NCBI GenBank assembly: GCA_963696495.1
Contig: CAVOKJ010000004.1
Span: 496,001-560,000 of the forward strand
DNA length: 64,000 nucleotides
Direction of reading: 5' to 3'
From: Bog-756 sp963696495
GTDB lineage: Bacteria; Actinomycetota; Acidimicrobiia; Acidimicrobiales; RAAP-2
Shown here piece after piece: positions 17,501 to 25,200 of the stretch. The position numbers and the translations under genes were made by a program. How positions within the stretch are numbered: the stretch's first letter is position 1; every line of letters starts with the position of its first letter. The notes under the pieces are model-generated. The model saw nothing but the letters and a program-made list of their open reading frames with translations. It ran no database searches and was not told the origin of the DNA.

Positions 17501-18180
17501 TGCTGATGGAGGGTCTCCGGGCGGCGATCGCCACACCCCTCGGACCGTTGTGCGGAGGCGTCCGGCTGGCGGACATCGGACTCGAGGACCGGCTCACCGA
17601 GGTGTCCTTCGACCTCCGATTGGCCGGCAACGGATCACCCCCCACCGTGGGCGAGATCGGTGCGCTCGTCGTGTCCCATCTCCGCGCCTCCGACCCGTTG
17701 GCCGGGTGGGCGGGCGCTCTGGCCGACGGTGCCCTCGACGTGACCCTGGCCGGCCATCTGACCGGATCGATCGACCTGGTCATGAGGATCAGGGACGGAC
17801 GAGGGCATCGGTTCGTGGTGGCCGACTACAAGACCAACGCCCTGCACCCACGCGGCGTCCCGGCGCGTCGCCGCGACTACGACGACGTCCGGCTGGCCCA
17901 CGCCATGGCCGAGCACCAGTACCCGCTCCAGGCCCTGCTGTACTCCGTCGCCCTCCACCGCTACCTGCGCTGGCGTCTCGTCGACTATCGCCCGGACGAC
18001 CACCTGGGTGGGATCGCCTATCTCTTCCTCCGTGGGATGACCGGAGCCGATTCCGGCGCGTCGTCGGGCGGCGTGGGCGATGGGACGGTCGGCGTGTTCG
18101 AATGGGCGCTCCCGCCGGGTCTGGTGGTCGCCCTCAGCGACCTGCTGGACGGACGCACACGGAGGAGCGCCTCGTCATGA
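14593..18180 (+). CDS. recB: Exodeoxyribonuclease V subunit beta (RecB helicase-nuclease)
   Basis: This 1195-residue protein is the 3'-5' helicase and nuclease subunit of RecBCD. Walker A ASAGTGKTFALAAL lies at about residues 24-37, and motif Ia LIVTFTRAATDELR follows. Walker B LIDEFQDTDPIQW is at about 266, GDPKQAIYGFRGAD at about 297, motif V AAKGLEFPVVCLP near 637 and motif VI LLYVALTRAQ near 704. A low-complexity linker (about 830-905) leads to the nuclease domain with GTLVHSVLEEVD and the catalytic Asp and Lys of SIDLV and VADYKTNAL (about 1075). The start ATG overlaps the recC stop; the frame is open further upstream within recC but that is a shadow. Both helicase and nuclease residues look intact. 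Confidence 0.96.
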   Translation: MSATSDVPFDVAEPVPPGKLAIQASAGTGKTFALAALATRFIAEGRATAAELLIVTFTRAATDELRTKVRDRLVASLNHLSADEAPPTDDELLTYLDLRRSPGQLERLQRAVTEFDTATVTTIHGFAKQVLGALGVSAGTDPDASLDVDSTKLIRASCADVLVGAAVDGHPVELLPSLEVLDRAATLADGQPDLDLVPARGQPGATEAQQLLCELVGRAVDLVALRRLRSGVLSFDDVLTQLRDALRGPGAQGAIEALRNRFSVVLIDEFQDTDPIQWEIFSTLFDAADADTSLVLVGDPKQAIYGFRGADVHTYLEAVGEGSSTERRSLLTNWRSDDSVLKSLGVLFDGATFGSVDIPFVPVHPAEVNCGRHLRDDEGRALPALSLRLATGEGIARHRKQNQLVLTGAAEQAIYADLVDTVRTLLDRGRLPGGPDATDDRPVRPPDIAVLVGRHAEATAVQSALVAQGVPAVVARGGSVLESPAAEQMRWLLHALARPADPRRVRTYALSWFAGRSAAEVASLPEADMVAMQEQLSQWSELLATHSVADSFARIWSEGGVAQRVLGGPDGDRNMTDLDHLVELLQATGPSGRSGVSALLSVLDTQPEQEDDTEIDGDVAARRIASEADSVQIMTVWAAKGLEFPVVCLPTLWHPPPKEPAVVYVDPRTGRRTFDVAAGKDWPDEEGAAGRVAIAESQASGERLRLLYVALTRAQHQSIVWWAQADRSAQTALARVLFGRDQGVSDSGRSTSATVSIPADKDAAAHFDPFVAASDHTWDVRVVDEPEAVTDRWRGPSAGGPRPDLRVATLPRTPDRSRRRWSFSAITDGSSAGSFDPLDPSMSDSGAGDEQESADDPLAGTEGSPLGSPSSFDAEGPQTQATGTTQTTRSTQATEVTDRSGDEWRSPLADLPAGTAFGTLVHSVLEEVDFSDPRLPEQLGLAVDDQLRWRSLDLTPTIPAGASAELGRTMLMEGLRAAIATPLGPLCGGVRLADIGLEDRLTEVSFDLRLAGNGSPPTVGEIGALVVSHLRASDPLAGWAGALADGALDVTLAGHLTGSIDLVMRIRDGRGHRFVVADYKTNALHPRGVPARRRDYDDVRLAHAMAEHQYPLQALLYSVALHRYLRWRLVDYRPDDHLGGIAYLFLRGMTGADSGASSGGVGDGTVGVFEWALPPGLVVALSDLLDGRTRRSASS

Positions 18181-20198
18181 CGACGGTCACCGTCGCCGGC
18201 GTCACCGATCGGTTGGTGGCCATCCCCCGAGGGATGGAGATGCTCGCGCCATTCGTCGGGGCGGGGGTGTTCGGCGCGTACGAGGTGCAGTTCGCCGCCT
18301 CGGTGTTCCGGCTGCAGCCCGGCCTCGGGGGCGAGGAGGTCCTGGCCCTGGCGCTGGCGGCGCGTGCCCCCCGGTTCGGCCATGTGTACACCCGGCTCGA
18401 TGACGTCGAGGTGCGCCTGGAGGAGCTGGACAGTGACGTGTCGTCGGGCCTCCCGTGGCCGTCGGGGGAGGCCTGGGCCGCAGCCGTCGGCCGCTCGCCG
18501 CTCGTGGCGGGGCCGGACACGGTGGGACAGGGCACCGCCCGGCCACTGGTGTGGGACGGCGACCGCCTGTACCTCCAGCGGTACTGGCACTACGAACTGG
18601 CCATCGCCGATGATCTCGTTCAGCGATGCTCGCCGTCGTTGCCAGATGGGATCGCGAGACCCGGTCCCGATGGCGCCTCGACCGATGCCGCCCTCGACGC
18701 ACTGTTCGGTCCGGGCGACGGGTCCCCCGACCTCCAGCGGCTGGCGGCTCGACGGGGTCTGGCGCCCGGCGTCTCGATCATCGCCGGGGGCCCGGGGACC
18801 GGCAAGACCTACACGGTCGCCCGGCTCCTCGCCGCCGCCCACATGGTCGCCGGCGCAGACGGTCGGGACCTGAAGGTGGCCCTCGCCGCCCCCACCGGCA
18901 AGGCAGCGGCCCGCATGGGCGAGGCGGTCAGGGATGCCGCACTCGGGCTCGGCCTCGATCGGCTGACCGGGAGCTCCGTGGTGGACAAGCTGGTCGCCAC
19001 CGACCCGACCACGATGCACGCGCTCCTGGGATGGGACGACAGGACCCACTTCCGGCACAGCAGGAAGAACCCGCTGCCCCACGATCTGGTGATCATCGAC
19101 GAGACCTCCATGGTCTCGCTCCCGTTGATGGCGAAGCTCCTCGACGCCGTGCGGCCCCGGTCCAGTGTCGTGCTGGTCGGTGACCCGTTCCAGCTGGCCA
19201 GCATCGAGGCGGGCACGGTGATGAGCGATCTCGTCGGGCCGGCCGGGGATCCCCGGACGCTCGGCGACCCCGGACAGCCCGACGCTCGCGGGGAGCCCAA
19301 CGTCCCCGGAAAGCCCGACGCCGGCGGGACGCTCGACGTCCCGGGGGAGCGCGATCACCACGAGGAGCCCGGAGCCACGGGGAGCGCCGACGGATCGGCC
19401 GGTCCGGTGCTGGCCGGTCGGGTGACCGTCCTCCGGGCGATGCGGAGGTTCGAGGGAGACTCCGGCATCGCCGCCCTGGCCGAGGCGGTCCGGACCGGCG
19501 ACGGCGACCGTGCCCTGTCTCTGTTGGGGGAGGGGCGGGTGGACCTCCGATGGATCGCACCCGATGACCCGGCCGGAGTGGAGGCGCTGGCCGGTGAGAT
19601 CGCCGCGGTCGGGGTCGAACAGGTCCGGGCGGCGCAGCGGGGTGACGCGTCGGCGGCCATGGAGAGCGCCGGGCGCATGAAGGTGCTCGCCGGCACCAGG
19701 CGGGGGCCCCTCGGGGTGTACGACTGGACCGCCCGTCTGGAGCGTGACGTGGCCGACCGGGTGGGCGGGTTCCATCCTGATCGCCGTTGGCACGTGGGTC
19801 GACCGGTCATGGTCACCCAGAACGACCGGGCGAACCGGGTGTTCAACGGGGACACGGGAGTCGTGGTGCGACGCGACGACGGCATGGCGGTCGCCCTCTC
19901 CTCGGTGGAAGGTCCTTCGGTGGGGGGCGACCGCCTTCTCGCCCCTTCACGGCTCGACCGGGTCGAGACCTGGTGGGCCATGACGATCCACAAGAGCCAG
20001 GGTTCGGAGTTCCCGCACGCCGTGGTGTCGCTGCCCCATTCGCGGTCCCAGATCCTCACCCGCGAACTCCTCTACACCGCGGTGACCAGGGCGCGCGACA
20101 CGCTGACGGTCGTGGGCAGCGCCGAGGCCCTGGAGCGAGCCGTCTCCCGCCCGGTGGCCCGGGCCTCGGGGCTCCGGGACCGACTGTGGCCGGGCTGA
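18177..20198 (+). CDS. recD: Exodeoxyribonuclease V subunit alpha (RecD helicase)
   Basis: This 673-residue protein is the 5'-3' helicase subunit of RecBCD. Walker A GGPGTGKTYTVARLL is at about residues 203-217, followed by APTGKAAARMGEAV, Walker B IIDETSMVSLPLMAKLL and GDPFQLASIEAGTV. Motifs V and VI read TIHKSQGSEFPHAV and LLYTAVTRARD near the C-terminus. A stretch of about 50 residues (about 358-408) between motif III and the following helicase core is Gly/Pro/Asp-rich and quasi-repetitive; it is absent from E. coli RecD. The ATG overlaps the recB stop by 4 nt. A hairpin directly after the stop codon probably ends the recCBD transcript. Confidence 0.96.
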   Translation: MTTVTVAGVTDRLVAIPRGMEMLAPFVGAGVFGAYEVQFAASVFRLQPGLGGEEVLALALAARAPRFGHVYTRLDDVEVRLEELDSDVSSGLPWPSGEAWAAAVGRSPLVAGPDTVGQGTARPLVWDGDRLYLQRYWHYELAIADDLVQRCSPSLPDGIARPGPDGASTDAALDALFGPGDGSPDLQRLAARRGLAPGVSIIAGGPGTGKTYTVARLLAAAHMVAGADGRDLKVALAAPTGKAAARMGEAVRDAALGLGLDRLTGSSVVDKLVATDPTTMHALLGWDDRTHFRHSRKNPLPHDLVIIDETSMVSLPLMAKLLDAVRPRSSVVLVGDPFQLASIEAGTVMSDLVGPAGDPRTLGDPGQPDARGEPNVPGKPDAGGTLDVPGERDHHEEPGATGSADGSAGPVLAGRVTVLRAMRRFEGDSGIAALAEAVRTGDGDRALSLLGEGRVDLRWIAPDDPAGVEALAGEIAAVGVEQVRAAQRGDASAAMESAGRMKVLAGTRRGPLGVYDWTARLERDVADRVGGFHPDRRWHVGRPVMVTQNDRANRVFNGDTGVVVRRDDGMAVALSSVEGPSVGGDRLLAPSRLDRVETWWAMTIHKSQGSEFPHAVVSLPHSRSQILTRELLYTAVTRARDTLTVVGSAEALERAVSRPVARASGLRDRLWPG

Positions 20199-20219
20199 GC
20201 CGGACCATTCCGGTCCGGC
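20199..20219 (+). terminator. Hairpin after recD
   Basis: GCCGGACC (20199-20206) and GGTCCGGC (20212-20219) form a perfect 8-bp stem with a 5-nt loop, starting at the base after the recD stop. No U-tract follows, as is common in high-GC actinobacteria. Confidence 0.55.
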
Positions 20220-20276
20220 GGCCGGGTCGGACGGGGCACCGCCGGGCCGCCCTGTCCCCCTCCTGCCTCTTGTCAC

Positions 20277-20282
20277 TACCCT
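20277..20282 (+). promoter_or_regulatory. Candidate -10 hexamer TACCCT for the amidase gene, leaderless
   Basis: TACCCT ends 6 nt before the amidase ATG and no Shine-Dalgarno site is present. This fits a leaderless transcript. Confidence 0.5.
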
Positions 20283-20288
20283 TGGCGC

Positions 20289-21698
20289 ATGGACGAACAC
20301 TCATCTGCCCTCGAAGTCGCCGCGGCGATCCGTGCCAGGGACGTCAGTCCTCTGGAGGTGCTCGACGCGACCCTGGCGCGCGTCGATGCCCGCAACCCGT
20401 CGCTGAACGCGGTCATCTGGCGCAACGACGACGAGGCCAGGGCCGAGGCCCGGTCGCTGGGTGAGCGGATCGCCCGCGGTGCCGACGACCTGGCGCCGTT
20501 CGCCGGCGTTCCCCTCCCGATCAAGGACCTGCTGGCGGTGGCCGGCCAGCCCCTGACCTACGGGTCCCCCGGGGCATCGGACGCGCCCCAGGACACCAGT
20601 GCTCCCGTTGCCGACGCCCTCGTCCGGGCGGGGTTCATCCTGACCGGACGGACCAACACGCCGGAGTTCGGCTCGGTCACGGTGACGGAGAACAGCCGGT
20701 ACGGGGCCACCCGCAACCCGTGGGACGTCGACCACACCCCGGGTGGGTCGAGCGGTGGCGCCGGCGCCGCCGTCGCCTCGGGGATGTTCCCGGTGGCCCA
20801 CGCCAGCGATGGGGGAGGCTCCATCCGCATACCGGCGTCGTGCTGCGGCCTGGTCGGGCTCAAGCCGAGCCGGGGCCGGGTGCCCGCAACCGTCCCGGGA
20901 TGGCAGGGCCTGTCGACCAACGGGGCGCTCACCCGCACCGTGGCGGACGCCGCCGCCGTGCTCGACGTCATCAGCGCCCCGGACCCCCATGCCTGGTGGA
21001 ACGCGCCCGTGCCCGTCCGGCCTTTCCGTGAGGAGCTCAGGGCCGATCCGGGTCAGCTCCGGTTCGCCCTGTGCACGGTGTCGGCGCTGGGCCTGCCGGT
21101 CGGGGAGGGCCCGAAGGCGGCCGTCGAGCACGCCGGCAGCCTGCTCGAGGCGCTCGGCCACAAGGTGACGGTGCTGGGGTCCGACATCATGGACCCGGTG
21201 GCCCTCGGCCCGTTCCTCCATGTCATGGGGGCCGGTCTGGGCGACGTCGACGACATCGACTGGGAGAAGGTCGAACCGCACAATCGGGCGGCGTATGCCG
21301 CGGCCGAGGCGGTGGACAGCCTCACCCTCAGCCGTTCGATCGGCGATCTGCACCGCCTCACCCGCACGATCCTGGACCACTTCGACGACGAGTTCGACGT
21401 GCTGGTCACGCCGACCATGAGCGTGGAACCGCCCAGGGTGGGCCTGCTCGACGCCGTGCACGCCTCGGCGGCCGAAGGGATGCCACCCATCGAGATCGTG
21501 GCCATGGCCGCCTTCACCGCCCTCTACAACATCACCGGCCAGCCGGCACTCAGCCTCCCGCTGCACGTGGCCCCGTCGGGACTGCCCGTCGGGGTGCAGT
21601 TCATCGCCGGGCCCTGGCGCGAGGACCGGTTGGTCCGGATCGCCTCACAGCTCGAGGAGGCCGACCCCTGGGCCGGGCGGTATCCCACCTTCGCCTGA
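20289..21698 (+). CDS. Amidase signature-family hydrolase
   Basis: This 469-residue enzyme belongs to the amidase signature family, which hydrolyses carboxamides with a Ser-cisSer-Lys triad. The Lys is K79 in PIKDL, the cis-Ser S154 lies in TPGGSSGGAGA and the nucleophile S178 in SDGGGSIRIPASCCG. The family block GLVGLKPSRGRVP follows. It stands alone with no gatB or gatC nearby, and the length and sequence fit a general amidase rather than GatA. Small-molecule amides are likely substrates, but the exact one cannot be read from the sequence. A TACCCT hexamer upstream suggests leaderless expression. Confidence 0.93.
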   Translation: MDEHSSALEVAAAIRARDVSPLEVLDATLARVDARNPSLNAVIWRNDDEARAEARSLGERIARGADDLAPFAGVPLPIKDLLAVAGQPLTYGSPGASDAPQDTSAPVADALVRAGFILTGRTNTPEFGSVTVTENSRYGATRNPWDVDHTPGGSSGGAGAAVASGMFPVAHASDGGGSIRIPASCCGLVGLKPSRGRVPATVPGWQGLSTNGALTRTVADAAAVLDVISAPDPHAWWNAPVPVRPFREELRADPGQLRFALCTVSALGLPVGEGPKAAVEHAGSLLEALGHKVTVLGSDIMDPVALGPFLHVMGAGLGDVDDIDWEKVEPHNRAAYAAAEAVDSLTLSRSIGDLHRLTRTILDHFDDEFDVLVTPTMSVEPPRVGLLDAVHASAAEGMPPIEIVAMAAFTALYNITGQPALSLPLHVAPSGLPVGVQFIAGPWREDRLVRIASQLEEADPWAGRYPTFA

Positions 21699-21793
21699 GT
21701 GCCGTCGTACGGGGGAGGGGCCCCAGCCCCGGCCCGAGTCCCACCGGTGGTCCCCGGGTTGAGTAACTTCGGAGGTCGAACCAAGGAGGGCGA

Positions 21794-23176
21794 ATGACGA
21801 CCATCGACGAGACCGTCCGCCAGCACAAGTTCATCCTCGACGAGAGCGAGATGCCCACGGCCTGGTACAACCTCGTGCCCGACCTGCCGTCGCCACCGCC
21901 CCCGGCACTCCACCCCGGCACGCTGGAGCCCGCCGGCCCGGACGACTTCGCCCCGCTGTTCCCGATGGACCTGATCCTCCAGGAGGTGAGCACCGAGCGG
22001 TTCGTCGACATCCCCGGCGCCGTGCTCGACGTCTACCGCCAGTGGAGGCCGTCCCCGCTGTTCCGGGCCCACCGGCTCGAGCGCCTCCTCGACACCCCGG
22101 CGCGGATCTACTACAAGTACGAGGGCGGCTCACCGGCCGGGTCGCACAAGCCCAACACCGCGGTCCCCCAGGCCTATTACAACGCCAAGGCGGGCGTGCG
22201 GCGCCTCACCACCGAGACGGGGGCGGGGCAGTGGGGCACCGCCTTGGCCTACGCCTGTGCCATCTACGGACTCGAGTGCGAGATCTGGCAGGTCGGCGCC
22301 TCCTTCGACCAGAAGCCCTACCGCCGGCTGATGATGGAGGCGTTCGGCGGCAAGGTCCACCGGTCGCCGAGCGAGCTCACCGCCGCCGGGAGGGCGGTCC
22401 TGGCCGCCCACCCGGACAGCCCCGGGTCACTCGGCATCGCCATCTCCGAGGCGGTGGAGGTGGCCGCGCCGGACCCCGAGACCCGCTACGCACTGGGCAG
22501 CGTGCTCAACCATGTGCTGATGCACCAGACCATCATCGGCGAGGAGGCGCTCCTGCAGTTGGCCAAGGCCGGCGAGCAGGCGCCCGACCTGCTGGTCGGT
22601 TGCACCGGCGGTGGCTCCAACTTCGGCGGGCTGTCCTTCCCGTTCCTCCGCGAGAAGTTGGCCGGCCGCATGAACCCGGTGATCAGGGCGGTGGAGCCGG
22701 CCTCGTGCCCGTCCCTCACCCGGGGTGTCTATGCCTACGACTTCGGCGACACCGCCGGCATGACCCCCCTGATGAAGATGCACACGTTGGGGCACGACTT
22801 CATCCCCGACCCCATCCACGCCGGTGGTCTCCGCTACCACGGGATGGCACCGCTCATCTCCCACCTCTACGAGTTGGGGATGATGGAGGCGATCGCCATC
22901 CCCCAGCTCGAGTGCTTCGCCGCGGCCATGCAGTTCGTCCGCACCGAGGGCATCCTGCCGGCCCCGGAGCCCACCCACGCCATCGCCGCGGCCATCCGTG
23001 AGGCGCTGGTCTGCAAGGAGTCCGGGGAGGAGAAGGTGATCCTGACCGCCCTGTGCGGCCACGGCCACTTCGATCTCGCCGCCTACGACTCCTACCTGAG
23101 CGGGAGGATGGTGGACGAGGAGGTCACCGACGCCCGGTTCGCCGAGGGCCTGTCGACGGTGCCCGTCGTCGCCTGA
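21794..23176 (+). CDS. TrpB2-type tryptophan synthase beta chain
   Basis: This 460-residue PLP enzyme is the TrpB2 form of tryptophan synthase beta, which joins indole and serine to give tryptophan. It has the TrpB2-specific N-terminus (HKFILDESEMPTAWYNLVPDLP) and the PLP lysine K119 in AGSHKPNTA. ETGAGQWGTALAYA and the phosphate-binding GCTGGGSNFGG follow. It is longer than canonical TrpB (about 400 residues). No trpA is adjacent. TrpB2 is often encoded apart from the trp operon and may act as an indole salvage enzyme, so the role here is open. A strong Shine-Dalgarno AAGGAGG sits 6 nt upstream of the ATG. Confidence 0.93.
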   Translation: MTTIDETVRQHKFILDESEMPTAWYNLVPDLPSPPPPALHPGTLEPAGPDDFAPLFPMDLILQEVSTERFVDIPGAVLDVYRQWRPSPLFRAHRLERLLDTPARIYYKYEGGSPAGSHKPNTAVPQAYYNAKAGVRRLTTETGAGQWGTALAYACAIYGLECEIWQVGASFDQKPYRRLMMEAFGGKVHRSPSELTAAGRAVLAAHPDSPGSLGIAISEAVEVAAPDPETRYALGSVLNHVLMHQTIIGEEALLQLAKAGEQAPDLLVGCTGGGSNFGGLSFPFLREKLAGRMNPVIRAVEPASCPSLTRGVYAYDFGDTAGMTPLMKMHTLGHDFIPDPIHAGGLRYHGMAPLISHLYELGMMEAIAIPQLECFAAAMQFVRTEGILPAPEPTHAIAAAIREALVCKESGEEKVILTALCGHGHFDLAAYDSYLSGRMVDEEVTDARFAEGLSTVPVVA

Positions 23177-23304
23177 CCTCCGCCGGGCCACGCCGGCCGT
23201 CTACGGACGCTGTCAACTCGTCGATCACGGCCAGCTGACCCGGTGGGGAGGGCATCGGGGGCACCCCGCGACGGGGCGTCAGTGGGTTCCCCATCTGCCC
23301 TGGA

Positions 23305-24093
23305 TCAGCCAGCGGCCGCGGTGATCCAGCAGAACTCGGATGTGATCCGGACGCCGACATCCCGATCGCACAACGGCGAGATGACCTCCCGCAACGCCTC
23401 ACAGAATGCTTCGTAGCCGACCGCTTCGATCGCCGGGACAGACGGCCCGGCTGCCGCGAGCGCCCGAACGGCAGTCGACGTATCGGGCCATTCGTTCACC
23501 ACGTTCACGGTCCCGCGTTCGAGGGCCCCGAATCCCGAAGCGTTCAGGATGTCCTCGATCACATTCTGCGTGTCGCCCTGTTCCGTGGTCGCCGCGCCAT
23601 GGCTGGAAGGCGACAGCTCGATGACCTTGAGGAAGTAGGGCATCAGCCCCAACCGCTCGAACCGCCCCCAAAAGGTGAGGCCCAATCGGCCCTCGGGGAC
23701 CAGGACGCGCCTCGCCTCTTCGAGGGCGTCCTCGCACCCCTTCCAGATCCCATTGAAACTGGTGGCGAGGTCGAAGCTGTTGTCCGGGAAGGGTAGAGCG
23801 AACATGTCCCCGGCCCGAAAGCTGCCACCAGGCGTCCGCGCCGCGGCAATCCTGACGAGTTGTTCTGACGCATCGATCCCCGAGACCGCAGCGCCCCTGC
23901 GGGCAGCCACCGAGGCGGCAAAGCCGGAGCCGCACGCGATGTCGAGCAGGCGGACTCCGGCATCGACGCCAAGTCGATCGAAGAGCACCTCATTGGCCGG
24001 AAGCCCATACGGCTCCCACAAGTAGGCCCATTCCGAGGCTCGCGCACCCCAACCCCGCCCGGCTTCCTCCCAGTCCACCCTGTTCGCCGGCAT
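23305..24093 (-). CDS. Class I SAM-dependent methyltransferase
   Basis: This 262-residue protein has a Rossmann methyltransferase core: motif I LLDIACGSGFAASVAARRGA, then VSGIDASEQLVRIAAART, FRAGDMFALPFPDNSFDLAT (motif II region) and ARRVLVPEGRLGLTFWG. It is of the ubiE/Methyltransf_11 type and acts on a small molecule that cannot be named from sequence. The ATG has a near-perfect AAGGAGGT Shine-Dalgarno 4 nt upstream. It is divergent from a TetR regulator gene, and the shared region contains a long inverted repeat that overlaps the upstream edge of its Shine-Dalgarno. It is therefore a probable target of that TetR protein. Confidence 0.9.
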   Translation of the reverse strand: MPANRVDWEEAGRGWGARASEWAYLWEPYGLPANEVLFDRLGVDAGVRLLDIACGSGFAASVAARRGAAVSGIDASEQLVRIAAARTPGGSFRAGDMFALPFPDNSFDLATSFNGIWKGCEDALEEARRVLVPEGRLGLTFWGRFERLGLMPYFLKVIELSPSSHGAATTEQGDTQNVIEDILNASGFGALERGTVNVVNEWPDTSTAVRALAAAGPSVPAIEAVGYEAFCEALREVISPLCDRDVGVRITSEFCWITAAAG

Positions 24094-24103
24094 CGGACCT
24101 CCT

Positions 24104-24146
24104 TAGACGTACGACCGTATAACCAATCTAAACGATCGTCCGTCTA
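24104..24146. promoter_or_regulatory. Candidate TetR operator between divergent genes
   Basis: TAGACGTACGACCGT (24104-24118) and ACGATCGTCCGTCTA (24132-24146) form an inverted repeat of two 15-nt arms (13 of 15 matching) around a 13-nt spacer. The inner parts ACGACCGT and ACGATCGT are themselves palindromic, so two dimers could bind. The left arm abuts the Shine-Dalgarno of the methyltransferase gene, and the right arm lies 33 nt before the TetR start. Confidence 0.7.
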
Positions 24147-24179
24147 GGATGCAAGGGCCCCGTCGAGCGAGGAGCCGCG

Positions 24180-24806
24180 ATGGCCGAGGAGGAGACCCCG
24201 AAGAAGCAAACCCGGGCCCCGGGAGAGCGCTCACGTGCCCGGGTCGTGGAGCAGGCAGCGCAGCTGGCAACGATCGAGGGGATCGAAGGAATCTCGATCG
24301 GACGGTTGGCCGACGCCACCGGCATCGCCAAGAGCAGCGTCTACGCGCTCTTCGGCTCCAAGGAAGAACTCCAGCTGGCGACCATCAGCGCAGCACGCGA
24401 CAGCTTCATCATGGAGGTCGTCACGCCGGCGTTGCAGGCGACGGAGCCCGGCCGCCAGCGCCTGCTCGCCCTGTGCGAGGGCTTCCTCTCCTACGTCGAG
24501 CGGCGCGTCTTCCCGGGTGGCTGCTTCTTCGTCTCCGCCTCCGCCGAGGTCGGCGGCCGTCCCGGACGCGTCCACGACGAGGTCGCTCGCATCCAACAGC
24601 AGTGGCGCGACCTGCTCGGACACGAAGCCACCGTGGCCGTTGGTCGGGGCGAACTGCCCAGTGACACGGATCCCCAGCAGCTCGCCTTCGAGCTCGGGGT
24701 GATCCTGGCTGGAACGAACATCGTCAGCGTTCTTCACGACGATCTGGCCGTGATCGGTCGCGCCCGATCTGCCGTCGAGAGTCGGCTGTCCGGCGAGTCG
24801 GGCTAG
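24180..24806 (+). CDS. TetR-family transcriptional regulator
   Basis: This 208-residue regulator has an N-terminal TetR helix-turn-helix (RARVVEQAAQLATIEGIEGI, then SIGRLADATGIAKSSVYALF and GSKEELQLATISAA) and a C-terminal ligand domain of the TetR_C type with the segment RVFPGGCFFVSASAEVGGRPG. That segment resembles the YfiR/BM3R1-like regulators. It is divergently arranged with a methyltransferase gene and shares a palindromic operator with it. The likely role is autorepression and repression of the methyltransferase. The ligand is unknown. Confidence 0.93.
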   Translation: MAEEETPKKQTRAPGERSRARVVEQAAQLATIEGIEGISIGRLADATGIAKSSVYALFGSKEELQLATISAARDSFIMEVVTPALQATEPGRQRLLALCEGFLSYVERRVFPGGCFFVSASAEVGGRPGRVHDEVARIQQQWRDLLGHEATVAVGRGELPSDTDPQQLAFELGVILAGTNIVSVLHDDLAVIGRARSAVESRLSGESG

Positions 24807-25082
24807 CCCGAGCGCATGAACAACAGGTCCGCCTGCCCGAATTCGCCCCTGGGCCCACCCTGTTCGGGAACGCATGATCGAGTCCGGCAAGCATCCAGAC
24901 CGACCTGTTCATCGGCGCACGCCGCCGCGGATCAGCTCGCTCGGTTCGGTCGGAGGGTGCCCCTATCGGAGGCTCGTCCGGAGCCCTCCGTGTCGGTCCG
25001 CACGTCGATCCATCGCCGGTCGTCTCAGAGTCGGCCGCCGACCGGTGGCCCCACCCCTTCGTCGCTCGGCAGGCTACGATTT

Positions 25083-25173
25083 GGGGCGGGTCGTTACTGG
25101 CGTCTGGGTGGAGCACCACCGGGGACCGACCCGTCGGCAAGTATGCCGGAGGATGCCGTGCGCCTGGGCGAAC
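25083..25173 (+). promoter_or_regulatory. ZTP (ZMP) riboswitch, pfl motif
   Basis: The RNA carries the conserved pfl blocks in order: GGGTCGTTACTGGCG, GGGTGGAGCACCACC with CACCGGGGA, and the 3' block GCGCCTGGGCG. The outer stem pairs GGGTCG with CGACCC, the inner stem pairs GGTG with CACC, and a hairpin TCGGCA/TGCCGG lies between the two domains. Class members bind AICAR phosphates (ZMP/ZTP), which build up when 10-formyl-tetrahydrofolate is short, and switch on one-carbon genes. The glyA Shine-Dalgarno AAGGAG (25189-25194) lies 16 nt after the aptamer, so control of translation or of termination is plausible. Identification is by eye; an Infernal search with RF01750 would settle it. Confidence 0.9.
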
Positions 25174-25200
25174 AGTCGAAGTCGTCCCAAGGAGTGCATG

